64,000 nucleotides of DNA from Bacillota bacterium (lineage in GTDB: Bacteria; Bacillota_I; Bacilli_A; RFN20; CAG-288), in contig JAEWSJ010000027.1 of assembly GCA_023398335.1 (NCBI GenBank), positions 1-64,000 on the forward strand, in the 5' to 3' direction. Below, in pieces: positions 52,571 through 61,616 of the stretch; the stretch's first letter is position 1; every line of letters starts with the position of its first letter. The position numbers and the translations under genes are program-made. Below the pieces are notes generated by a model, which saw nothing but the letters and a program-made list of their open reading frames with translations, had not been told where the DNA came from and made no database searches.

Positions 52571-54205
52571 GTTCACAAAATAGATTACTAACTAAATAGC
52601 TGCGTAACCAATCATTAAATTCGAAGAATCATAGGCATAAACCATAATCTTAACAGTATCCTTTACGGTTATTGAAGAATCTTTATCAAAGATAACACTA
52701 TAATTACCGTATGATTGACCAGCTTTAAATATAAAGTAAGTATTTGTACCATCATTATATGTTGTATCATTACCCATAGTTACACTTGAAATATCTGTAC
52801 AATCAATAACCTTATATCTATATATATCAGTTAATTTAGAAATATCATGATATTTCTTTGAATACACTGTTGTTAACGATGTACCATATTTGCCATCTCC
52901 TTGATCTAATGTAGCATAGAATTTTGCTTTAACTACATAGTAAGAAACATCAGTATTAGTAGTACATGAAGCTGTAATATGTCTACTACTATTATAGTCT
53001 GTCGCTTTAGCAAGAGATAAACCAACGTTAGATACATCACAGGCTCCCTCTCCAGCATTAACTACCTTACCTTCACCGATATATGTAGCTCTATAATCTT
53101 CAAATGCAGCATTCGAAATATTACATGAAGAAAGTAATCCGGATTTATTAATACCGATAATAGAACCAGTGTTTTTACAATCGTTTACTGAAAGAGTATA
53201 TTGAGTTAGGCGGCTTTCATTACCAATTAACATACCTGCATAAACTGAACGCATAACTCCAGCGAATTCACAATTTGTAAAGCTAAGGTTGCCACCTATA
53301 TCAACATATCCACCTAAGAATGCACCCATATATGCGGTACCAGTTATACTACCGGAGTTCTTACAATTTGTAAACGAAACAGGTTGAGAAGCACCGCAAG
53401 CAACATAGAACGAATCATTGGTTCCACCGTTTTCAATCTTTGAACCACTTAATATATTTACATTATTAAATGATAATGATCCATCTTTTGCAGCGGTAGA
53501 TATTCCATAAGCACTACTATAGCCATGATATGCAGATAATACTACATTATCAGATAATAAATCAAGGTTCTTAAACTCTACATTACCCATTAAGTCAGTA
53601 ATTAAAGGTTTCAAATCTTCTCCTGTTCGACTTAAAGTTAGTTTATGATTGCCACCATCTAAATGGCCAACAAAAGCACTAATACTATCATTTACTTGGA
53701 AGCTAATATCCGCTGTCATTTTATAGTAATATTCAGGGAATTTAGCTGAGAAACCATCTTTTACAAACTCATAATTCGCTTTAAGTGCATCTGACACTTT
53801 ATATAATTTAGAGAAATCATCACTATTAGAAATTAAGAACGGACTGGCTTCTGTTCCTTTACCTTTTTTAAATGATACAACCGGAGTATCTTCAGGTAAA
53901 TGAATTTCCTTAGAGCAATTAGCGCATGTATATGTATGAGTTATATAAACTGAACTACCATAAACTTTATATTCAAGATTTATAGAAGGAATATATTCAT
54001 GTTCACATTCACCATTAATATTTCCAATTTTTGTCCACGAACCAGTAGTCTTCTTATATGTGTCTCCAGTAGAAACATCGATATATGTATCTCCATCGTT
54101 ACCTAAAGTAGCATTAGGAACTCCAGATCCAGATAAGATTGAACTACCATCTTTTCCGTTAGTACCATCAGCGCCATTAGTACCATCTTTACCGTTAGCT
54201 TTTAC

Positions 54206-54560
54206 GCCAGTATCGGTAGTGCCAATCCACCAGTTACCATTATCCCCAATGAATGGCGTTTTACCATCTTTTCCATTGGTTCCGTCAGCACCATTAGCAC
54301 CGTTAGTTCCGTTGGTTCCGTCAGCACCATTAGCTTTTATGCCGGTGTCTGTAGTGCCAATCCACCAGTTACCATTATCCCCAATGAATGGCGTTTTACC
54401 ATCTTTTCCATTGGTTCCGTTAGTTCCGTTGGTTCCATCTTTTCCATCAGCACCATCTTTTCCGTCAGTACCATCCTTACCCCCAGCTCTAACGCCGGTA
54501 TCGGTAGTACCAATCCACCAGTTACCATTATCACCGATAAATGGAGTCTTTCCGTCTACA
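54206..54560 (-). repeat. Tandem coding repeats in the collagen-like gene
   Basis: Three near-identical DNA copies of the TPFIGDNGNWWIGTTDTG unit lie at about 54206-54275, 54341-54412 and 54494-54560, separated by variable runs of Gly-X-Y codons (GGTACTAACGG-type). Copies two and three share long identical stretches, so recombination could change their number. Confidence 0.85.
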
Positions 54561-54755
54561 CCATCAGCTCCTTTAATTGAAGCTAACCATTGCTCATAGG
54601 TTCCAGTATAACCGTCCTTTTTTGCAAGTAAGTAAATATTGTAGATCTTTTGTTCTTCTTCACTCAATGTAATAGTTGAAGAAGGAGCAGGTATATCATC
54701 ACCACAAGATGTGATTCCACATACAGAAAGAGCTACAACAGCTAAAACAGCAACA

Positions 54756-54762
54756 TTTTTTT
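54756..54762 (-). repeat. A7 homopolymer in the lipoprotein signal sequence
   Basis: Seven T on the plus strand (A7 in the gene) lie at codons 4-6 of the predicted lipoprotein start. One extra A joins ATG-AAA-ACT to the signal peptide and collagen frame. Confidence 0.75.
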
Positions 54763-54898
54763 AGTTTTCATAAAAATAGTCCTTCTAATTAATAATATAT
54801 ATTAAAAATAAATTTACGCAAATAAAAAAATAATCGCTATTTTAGCGCTTGTTACAGCAAAATAAAGATTGATAAAAATAATATTTTAATATTGACAA

Positions 54899-54929
54899 AA
54901 AAGTTTGCTAACTTGTGATTAGCAAACTT
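54899..54929 (-). terminator. Terminator overlapping the HAD gene stop
   Basis: AAAGTTTGCTAA pairs with TTAGCAAACTTT around a seven-base loop followed by T. The left arm contains the final KVC codons and the stop of the HAD gene. Confidence 0.8.
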
Positions 54930-55554
54930 TATAATCTATTATTTTGTCTTCTAATTCTAGTAAAGAAGATATCTTATTCTTTTCACCTTCGATTACGCCA
55001 AATCCATATGCCGCATGAATAAATTTTACTCCAGCTTTTATAGATTCTGTTTTATCTTTATACGTATCTCCGATATACACAATATCATCAATCTTATATT
55101 TATCTTTAAGCATCAAAATATTCTTCCATTTTGGTTCTCCAGAGTCACCAATACATAGATGATCAGTAAAGTAATTGTTCATACCTAAAGCATTTAGATA
55201 ATCTTCAATATATCCTTTTCCACAATTTGAAACAATAAATAAAGGATACTTCTTTGCTAAACTCTCAAGCACTTCTCTTTCATGTGGATACATGATTCCA
55301 GGATGAGCAGCCAAATATTCAATTTCCGCATTTAAGCAGATAGAAAATAATCTCATTCCTTCTTCTAAATCCACATCATTAAAAGCAATGACCGCTGTTT
55401 CTTCCGGAGTTAATCCCATGAACGATTTCATGGACTCCAAAGTAAAACGATATGGTTTATTATTTTTAATCATCGCCTCATTCCAACTATCAGTAAGTGG
55501 AACTAAGGCATTCCATAAAGTGCCATCTAAGTCAAAGAATATTGCTTTATTCAT
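54919..55554 (-). CDS. HAD-superfamily hydrolase (phosphoglycolate phosphatase-like)
   Basis: The 211-residue protein has the HAD motif I FFDLDGTLW (Asp8, Asp10), a helical cap (about 18-85), motif II IVSNCG and motifs III-IV near KWKNILMLKDKYKIDDIVYI then GDTYKDKTES. It resembles PGP/GmhB-type small-molecule phosphatases, but the substrate cannot be assigned. It stands alone, between the lipoprotein gene and a broken PAS-like gene. Confidence 0.85.
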   Translation of the reverse strand: MNKAIFFDLDGTLWNALVPLTDSWNEAMIKNNKPYRFTLESMKSFMGLTPEETAVIAFNDVDLEEGMRLFSICLNAEIEYLAAHPGIMYPHEREVLESLAKKYPLFIVSNCGKGYIEDYLNALGMNNYFTDHLCIGDSGEPKWKNILMLKDKYKIDDIVYIGDTYKDKTESIKAGVKFIHAAYGFGVIEGEKNKISSLLELEDKIIDYKVC

Positions 55555-55638
55555 ATCTATCTATCTCCAAATCTATCTACCATCTATAAATATATCAAAG
55601 AATATATATGAAACAAGTAAATGTGATAAAAATACGAA

Positions 55639-56415
55639 TTATTTATTAACGTTATAGAAACCAGAAATACCAACTTGAACTTTTACCGAATGACCGAATG
55701 ACCAAATTGAAGCTGCAAATGTAACTTCATGATAAAGATTATCAGAAGTATATGTATAATTTTCAACAATAAGTTTTATTTTTTTCCATCCTCGCTCTTC
55801 TCAATAGTAAGATTTCTCACTGTCTCCATCTGAGACAATAAGAGAATGAGTGAAATTCTTAATATATTGAATAATGTACTTTTTACCATTAAACATCGTA
55901 CATTGAGAATATACTAAAAGAACCTTACTCTTTGTTGTTTCAATTCGATAATCATTAATATTTTCCTTGTAAACTTTGGTAAGTTGACAATTAAAGCGAC
56001 AGTTTTTATTGCAAATGAAATCATAGCATTTATAAGGACTCTTAATTAAAGACTTAGTATCCTTGCTTAAATTGAATGTTTCTTTGGTATCAAAATCTAA
56101 AAAGCGATATCCATCAAAGAAATTATTTTTCACTAATTTCTTAAGATATTCATCATCACTCACAAATGCATATCTAATTCGAAAAAAATATGTGTGGCGG
56201 TTCATATGCTCTAAAGCAAGCAGAATATTTTTGTAATCTTCATTAATTCCAATTACTTCAGTTGAATCTAAATTAAGAATAATAGACGGATTATTCTTAT
56301 CAATTAGCAAAGCTCAGGTATTCACTTGTTCTTTCACTTGGCTTATAAACAATTTTAAATAATCTTTAATTTTACTTGATATTGCTTCAAGTTTAATATA
56401 TGTATTATCTTCCAT
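55639..56415 (-). pseudogene. PAS-like protein gene with two in-frame UGA codons
   Basis: One minus frame from ATG 56415 (MEDNTYIKLEAISSKIKDYL, then KEQVNT) to TAA 55639 spans 259 codons and is broken only by UGA at 56314-56316 and 55801-55803. The central 169 residues look like a PAS-type sensor (LDSTEVIGINEDYKNILL near the start; YDFICNKNCRFNC mid-way, like the cysteine-bearing PAS folds attached to GGDEF proteins). After the second UGA comes EERGWKKIKLIVENYTYTSD ... GISGFYNVNK, which may belong to a different protein. UGA is a stop elsewhere here, so decay is the likely reading. Confidence 0.5.
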
Positions 56416-56958
56416 CCTTTTCTCAGATTTGAACGAGAAATCAAACACTAAAAATAATTACAACAATCAAAGGATAGGTTAAAAACCTATAATGGGTTTT
56501 CAAAAAGCAAATCTTTTTATAAAAACATATATATAGGTTTTTCTATTTAACAATATATTGTTTGTTTATATCCAACTAATAATAAATCATATATATATGC
56601 ATAAAAGATAAATCAATAAATCAAAATAACAGGTATTTAAAATCAACGCATATATATAATTCATAAAATATATATTTTGTTTCATAAATTACCTATTACT
56701 ATTTTTACATTAATATAAAAATATACATAAAAATGTAGCTAAACATAGCGTATACCGATCTACGTTGTTCGGCTTTTTACGCATTATTCAACATAATAAT
56801 AATGTCAGTGTTTAGAAATGTTACATTCATAATTCCGTTGAAAAGTAAAAAGCAATATCGGATATAATGAAAGAAAAAAAGTAAAATATTAAAATAATTG
56901 TATCAATTTGTATCACGGAAAATAAAAAAGCCCGATTTAAAGGGCTATTTTAACTATA
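56416..56958. other. Very AT-rich intergenic region
   Basis: These roughly 540 bases show no credible ORF. They contain repeated TATATA and ATATATAT runs, short inverted repeats such as AGGTTAAAAACCT near 56471, a hairpin CCGA...TCGG followed by CTTTTT near 56756-56778 (plus-strand terminator-like), and the tRNA-Trp terminator at the right end. No origin or attachment-site features stand out. Confidence 0.5.
56924..56950 (-). terminator. Terminator of the tRNA-Trp transcript
   Basis: In minus orientation AGCCC pairs with GGGCT around TTTAAATC, followed by six T, directly after the tRNA gene. Confidence 0.8.
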
Positions 56959-57032
56959 TGGCGGGGGAAGAATGAATCGAACACTCAACAGCGGTTTTGG
57001 AGACCGAAGTTATACCATTTAACTATTCCCCC
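56959..57032 (-). tRNA. tRNA-Trp (CCA)
   Basis: The reverse complement begins GGGGGAATAGTTAAATGGTA and ends TTCCCCC-G with an encoded CCA. The anticodon loop CTCCAAA gives CCA (tryptophan, UGG only). The anticodon stem has one mismatch at its base. It lies 36 bases after yqeY and probably shares its transcript. Confidence 0.92.
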
Positions 57033-57067
57033 AAAAGGAAGTGGCTTATAGTTTCCTTCTTACAAAA

Positions 57068-57490
57068 CTATATGCCTCTTGCAATTTTGCTGACTAAAGA
57101 CATATCTACTTTACCAGCATAATTTGACTTGAAGTACGACATAACATTCTTCATTGATTTGTCCTCAAGTCCCGAGATGATATTCTTAATTTCATCTTCA
57201 CTTAACATTTTAGGAAGATAGAATGAAAGAACATCAATTTGAATCTGAGTGTTCTTGATAGAGTCTTCCCGACCAGCTTTAACATACATTTCTTTTTCTT
57301 CTTCAAGTTCCTTACAAACTTTTTGAATAAGAGAAACAACATCAGCATCGGAAGTTTCTTTACCGTCCTTACGGTTTTCAATATTTACAAGCATGTATTT
57401 ATTGATAAGGACGCTAAGAGCAGCTCTCTTAACCGAATCATGATCCTTTAACGCCTGAACGTTAGCTTTTTTCAATTCATCAATTAACAT
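57068..57490 (-). CDS. yqeY: GatB/YqeY domain protein
   Basis: From the ATG at 57490 (MLIDELKKANVQALKDHDSV), with GAGGTGA eight bases upstream, this is a 140-residue YqeY-type protein: KRAALSVLINKYM, QIQIDVLSFYLPKMLSEDEI and the C-terminal YFKSNYAGKVDMSLVSKI that resembles the tail domain of GatB. A longer frame from 57565 adds residues not found in the family. YqeY is thought to bind tRNA or mischarged tRNA, but its role is unproven. Confidence 0.9.
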   Translation of the reverse strand: MLIDELKKANVQALKDHDSVKRAALSVLINKYMLVNIENRKDGKETSDADVVSLIQKVCKELEEEKEMYVKAGREDSIKNTQIQIDVLSFYLPKMLSEDEIKNIISGLEDKSMKNVMSYFKSNYAGKVDMSLVSKIARGI

Positions 57491-57592
57491 ATCAATCACC
57501 TCAGCATTAGAAATCATACCATGAAATGTATTCGTTTTCAAGAAAATTAATACATCATTTATCACAAGCTCGCGCCAGTGAATAATAAATAA

Positions 57593-58993
57593 CTATTTAT
57601 TCAAATTAATCTTACTAAAAATCTCATTAACCTTTTGTTTTAAATCTTCTAAGGAGCCTTCATTCTCTATTACATAATTCAATTTATTATGATTAGATTC
57701 ATAAGCGGAAGAAGATGAATTTAGCGATATTTTCTTTTCGATATCTTTGTCTCCACGAATAAGTAGATTCCTCTCTTGAGAAGTAGTTTCTACTCCTACA
57801 AGTAGAGTAAAAATCTTATCCATATGAGACTCAAATAGCAACGGAACTTCAACTACAGTAATATAGTTGTAATTTTCAATTAAAAAGTCATTAATTATAT
57901 CTTTGACTTTCTTCCATATATACAATTGATATTTTCTTCTAAATGCTTTATCACTTAACAATTTATTTTGAATTAACTCTTTACTTAATATTCCCTCTTC
58001 ATCAAAAAGATACGGAAATTTATGTTGACATTCCTTTAAAAAAACTAAAGAAGAATACAAATCATGAACAATTTCGTCACACGAAATGACTTTAGCACCG
58101 CAATCCTTAAAATAAGAAAGTACCATACTCTTGCCACTTCCAATTTTACCAGTTAAGCCAATTGAAGGACGCACATGTTGACATGAAGGACAATAAGTAG
58201 TTCCTCTTCCATTAACATATCTTTTTTCCATTTTATGCTTACATATAAGACATTGTTTTCCTTCACGTCCATAAGCGAATAATTCGTTTTGGAAGTTACC
58301 GGAAACGCCTTTAGAAGGATGATATGACTTTATGGTAGATCCACCTTTATCAATTGCTTTTCTTAAAACTACAATAGAATTAGTTAAAATAGCTTCCGCT
58401 TGGTTATCGTTTATTTCTTTAGCTTTCATAAAAGGAGATATCTGAGATTTAAACAAGACCTCATCTGCATAGATGTTTCCTAACCCCGCCATAATCTTTT
58501 GATCAAGCAAAGTTTCTTTAATTGGTTTATTAATATTCTTATATTTTTCTAATAGATAAGATGATTTATCAATCTCCCACGGTTCTGGTCCAACCTCAGT
58601 TAATGGTTTAGTATTGTATAACTCATCTTTTTTCTTTAAATACATCACACCAAATTTTCTCGTATCGTTAAATAATAAATAAGTATCATTGTCTAATTTA
58701 AAATATAACGATGTCGCTTTATTAATGTTGTTTTCTAGTGAAGGAAGATTAAAGAACTTCCCTTCCATTCGAAAATGAACAATCAATTCATAATCATCAT
58801 CTAAATCCAATATAAGATATTTCCCTTTTCGAGAAAGAGAAACGATCTTTCGATTGATAATATTTGATTTAAATAAATTAATATCACTTTGAATAAGACG
58901 CGGATAGATAATCTCAATTTCTTTAATTGTTCTAGAAACAATAAGCGGAGATAGAATATTTTTAACTGTTTCAACTTCTGGTAATTCAGGCAT
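57593..58993 (-). CDS. mutM-coaE: Fusion of MutM (Fpg) DNA glycosylase and CoaE kinase
   Basis: Residues 1 to about 270 are MutM: PELPEVETV with catalytic Pro2 and Glu3, KKGKY-like strands, LLFNDTRKFG, GLGNIYADEVLF (the H2TH region) and a four-Cys zinc finger CLICKHKMEKRY...CPSCQ. Directly after, with no stop, GLTGKIGSGKS (about 280) begins a complete dephospho-CoA kinase (CoaE): SCDEIVHDLY, VVEVPLLFESHMDK and the C-terminal lid. MutM removes oxidised purines; CoaE makes CoA from dephospho-CoA. In Bacillota polA, mutM and coaE are often neighbours, so fusion by stop loss is plausible. It follows polA by 17 bases. Confidence 0.92.
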   Translation of the reverse strand: MPELPEVETVKNILSPLIVSRTIKEIEIIYPRLIQSDINLFKSNIINRKIVSLSRKGKYLILDLDDDYELIVHFRMEGKFFNLPSLENNINKATSLYFKLDNDTYLLFNDTRKFGVMYLKKKDELYNTKPLTEVGPEPWEIDKSSYLLEKYKNINKPIKETLLDQKIMAGLGNIYADEVLFKSQISPFMKAKEINDNQAEAILTNSIVVLRKAIDKGGSTIKSYHPSKGVSGNFQNELFAYGREGKQCLICKHKMEKRYVNGRGTTYCPSCQHVRPSIGLTGKIGSGKSMVLSYFKDCGAKVISCDEIVHDLYSSLVFLKECQHKFPYLFDEEGILSKELIQNKLLSDKAFRRKYQLYIWKKVKDIINDFLIENYNYITVVEVPLLFESHMDKIFTLLVGVETTSQERNLLIRGDKDIEKKISLNSSSSAYESNHNKLNYVIENEGSLEDLKQKVNEIFSKINLNK

Positions 58994-59010
58994 AAGATTT
59001 TTTCTTCTTT

Positions 59011-61614
59011 CTATTTACAATCATACCAAGTGTCACCGATATCACCTTCAACCATCAGTTTACACTTAAGTTCTATGGCATGTTCCATAATATCCTTAAT
59101 CTTAACTTTTAATTCATCATATTCGCTAGGAACAAGTTTAAAGATTAATTCATCGTGAATTTGCAACACCATTTTACTTTGATAATTCTCAAGTAATTTA
59201 TCTACTCTGATCATCGCTACTTTAATTAAATCAGCAGCAGTCCCTTGGATTGTCGCATTAACCGCCGCACGTTCCGAGAACGAACGAAGATTAAATATCG
59301 GAGAATCAATATCTTTCAAATATCTTCTTCTCCCAAGTAAAGTTTTAACATAACCGTTTTCATGAGCAAAACGAATTACATTATCTTCATACTCTTTTAA
59401 GCCGCTATAAGCTTTGTAAAAATTTTCAATAATTTCATGAGCTTCCGCCGCTGAGGTTCCAATTTGAGACGCCAAGCCCCAATCAGAAATACCATAGACA
59501 ATACCAAAATTAACCGCTTTAGCTTTTCTTCTCATCAAGGAAGTAACTTCATCTTTACTAACGCCAAAGACTTTCATCGCTGTAGACGTATGAATATCTT
59601 CATCGTTATTAAATATTTCTTGTAATTCTTTTATGTCAGCCACCGAAGCTAAGACTCTTAATTCAATTTGAGAATAGTCAAAAGATAAAAACTTATACTC
59701 ATAATCCTTATAAAAGAATGCTTTTCTAATCTCTTTTCCTTCTTCGTCTCTAATTGAAATATTTTGTAAGTTTGGTTCGCTCATAGATAAACGACCCGTT
59801 GTAGTTAAAGCTTGGTTAAATACTGCATGAAGTTTTCCATCTTCATACACGCTCTTATTTAAAGCATCTGTATATGAAGTAACTATCTTATTGTATTTTC
59901 TATAAGCAATAATAAGAGGAACTACTGGATGAAGTGTAGCGATTGATTTTAATACTTCAATATCAGTCGGAGCAGATTTTCTTCTCTTTTTAAGTTGAAG
60001 TTCATCGTAAATTAATTCACCAACTTGTTTAGGTGAATTTAAGTTTAGTTCATGTCCAACTAAAGTAAAAATTTGATTCTTTAATTCCTCGACATAATTT
60101 TTATATCTAACATTAATCTTTTCTAACTCATCCTTATTAAGTGGAAAACCTTCATTTTCCATACGTGCTAATACGCTGGTTAAAGGTAACTCAACCTCTT
60201 CATATAAACTGTATTCTTCATTATCTTTTAACGATTGAATTACTTGTTCATAAAGTCTATTTAATGAAAGAACCAAAGTAATATCTTCTTTGTCTTCTTC
60301 TATTTCAACATTAAAGAAAGATAAGCAACCTTTTTTACTTTGTTCAACATCGGCATTTAATAAATAAGTTGCTAATAATAAATCAAAAAAAACATTATTA
60401 ATAAGTGGTAATTTACATCTATCTAAAGCCACAATAAGTCCTTTTAAATCGTAGGTCTTCTTACTTATATCCGAGACTAAATACTTCTTAAAATCTTCAT
60501 CTTTAATCGCCCTATCAATACTTAAGAAATAACATCTTCCTTCCACTTCAAAATAAAAGCCTAAGATATCTCCTGAATGATAGTTTGTTGACGAACAAGA
60601 AACTAAAATTGAAGAAGGAATCTTGTTAATTTCTTTAAAGGCTTTAATATCAATTGCTTCTTCGACTTTTAAAGATGGTTTAATCTTAGTGGAATTTTCT
60701 TCATTAATATCGCTAAATAACGACATTTTACTATCTAGTTTAACTTGCAATTCCTTCATAAATTTAACAAAATCATAGCGCTTGTAAAACTCCAAAAGTT
60801 TATCATCATCTTCTTCTCTCAATGAACTATGATCATAATAATCCTTTACATCTAAGTCAGTGACAATTGTAGCCATTCTTTTACAGAATAATGCAACATC
60901 CTTATTCTCAATTATATTCTGCGCTACTTTGGATTTATCATCTTTAATTCCTTCAAGGATGCTTTCAATATGACCGTATTTTTCAATTAGTTTTATCGCA
61001 GTCTTTTCTCCGACTCCTTTAACGCCTTTTATGTTATCAGACGGATCACCAACTAAGCCTTTATAATCAATTACTTGATCAGCTTCAAACCCCATCTTTT
61101 CTTTGATGTTTTCTTTATTAAAAACTTCGATATTTGATAAGCCTTTACGTAAAAAGTTTACTTTTACTCCATCTTTTAATAACTGAAGATAATCTTTATC
61201 GGAAGTAAACAAAGTAATATCATCTTTTTGTTCAATGCCATAGTATGTCAAAGAGCCAGCTAAATCATCCGCTTCATAACCATCGAGTTCACAATGCTCA
61301 ATACCTAAGCAATCTAACAAAATACGCGAAAGAGGTATTTGAGTAACTAAATCCGGCTCACAAGGTTTACGGTTCATCTTATATGATTCAAGTTCTTTAC
61401 TTCTAAAGGTTTTTTTACCTGTATCAAAACAAACAATCATCTTATCGCCAAGTTTTAATTCAGACTTAATTTTTACCATCATATTTCTAAAAGAATAAAG
61501 GGCGTTAGTTGGCGTTCCGTCTTTCGCACGCATTATATCCATTCCTGGACGATACAATGCATAAAAGCTTCTAAAAAGTAACGAATTTCCATCGATAATA
61601 TACAACTTACTCAT
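59011..61614 (-). CDS. polA: DNA polymerase I
   Basis: The 867-residue protein has an N-terminal 5'-3' exonuclease (DGNSLLFRSFYAL, DGYEADDLAG, DKDYLQLL, GDPSDNIKGVKGVGEKTA), a middle exonuclease-like domain and a C-terminal polymerase with TGRLSMSEPNLQNI, FSFDYSQIELRV, KAVNFGIVYG and the palm motif LQIHDELIFK. In the middle domain the proofreading Asp-x-Glu is replaced (LVSCSSTN), as in Taq and Bacillus enzymes, so 3'-5' exonuclease activity is likely absent. It fills gaps and removes RNA primers. It lies three bases after dnaE and before mutM-coaE. Confidence 0.97.
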   Translation of the reverse strand: MSKLYIIDGNSLLFRSFYALYRPGMDIMRAKDGTPTNALYSFRNMMVKIKSELKLGDKMIVCFDTGKKTFRSKELESYKMNRKPCEPDLVTQIPLSRILLDCLGIEHCELDGYEADDLAGSLTYYGIEQKDDITLFTSDKDYLQLLKDGVKVNFLRKGLSNIEVFNKENIKEKMGFEADQVIDYKGLVGDPSDNIKGVKGVGEKTAIKLIEKYGHIESILEGIKDDKSKVAQNIIENKDVALFCKRMATIVTDLDVKDYYDHSSLREEDDDKLLEFYKRYDFVKFMKELQVKLDSKMSLFSDINEENSTKIKPSLKVEEAIDIKAFKEINKIPSSILVSCSSTNYHSGDILGFYFEVEGRCYFLSIDRAIKDEDFKKYLVSDISKKTYDLKGLIVALDRCKLPLINNVFFDLLLATYLLNADVEQSKKGCLSFFNVEIEEDKEDITLVLSLNRLYEQVIQSLKDNEEYSLYEEVELPLTSVLARMENEGFPLNKDELEKINVRYKNYVEELKNQIFTLVGHELNLNSPKQVGELIYDELQLKKRRKSAPTDIEVLKSIATLHPVVPLIIAYRKYNKIVTSYTDALNKSVYEDGKLHAVFNQALTTTGRLSMSEPNLQNISIRDEEGKEIRKAFFYKDYEYKFLSFDYSQIELRVLASVADIKELQEIFNNDEDIHTSTAMKVFGVSKDEVTSLMRRKAKAVNFGIVYGISDWGLASQIGTSAAEAHEIIENFYKAYSGLKEYEDNVIRFAHENGYVKTLLGRRRYLKDIDSPIFNLRSFSERAAVNATIQGTAADLIKVAMIRVDKLLENYQSKMVLQIHDELIFKLVPSEYDELKVKIKDIMEHAIELKCKLMVEGDIGDTWYDCK

Positions 61615-61616
61615 AA

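Larger units (their letters stand above)
52592..54771 (-). pseudogene. Collagen-like surface lipoprotein, out of frame in an A7 tract
   Basis: The open frame from 54667 gives 691 residues: about 180 of Gly-X-Y collagen-like repeats (GTNGTNGTNGKDG) interrupted by three copies of TPFIGDNGNWWIGTTDTG, a cysteine-pair segment (CANCSKEIH), and a beta-helix-like C-terminal part (GLTS-type and FTNC repeats). It lacks a ribosome binding site at MSEEEQ. Upstream in frame is a lipoprotein signal (VAVLAVVALSVCGITSC), and AGAAGGA precedes an ATG at 54771, but an A7 tract there throws the start out of frame; eight A would restore it. It may be a phase-variable gene currently off, or a pseudogene. Confidence 0.7.

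Noticed and set aside
54060..54599. 179-residue plus-strand ORF rich in Pro, Leu and Ser
   Set aside because: It is the antisense shadow of the collagen-like repeats; the repeat periodicity and codon pattern belong to the minus strand.
55801..56316. UGA read as tryptophan or another amino acid
   Set aside because: rplP/rpmC, feoB/downstream gene and cas2/csn2 all end in UGA at ATGA overlaps, tryptophan is coded by UGG throughout, and the only tRNA-Trp seen has anticodon CCA.
56416..56958. Replication origin or attachment site in the AT-rich region
   Set aside because: No DnaA-box cluster or direct-repeat pair is visible; AT-richness alone is not enough.
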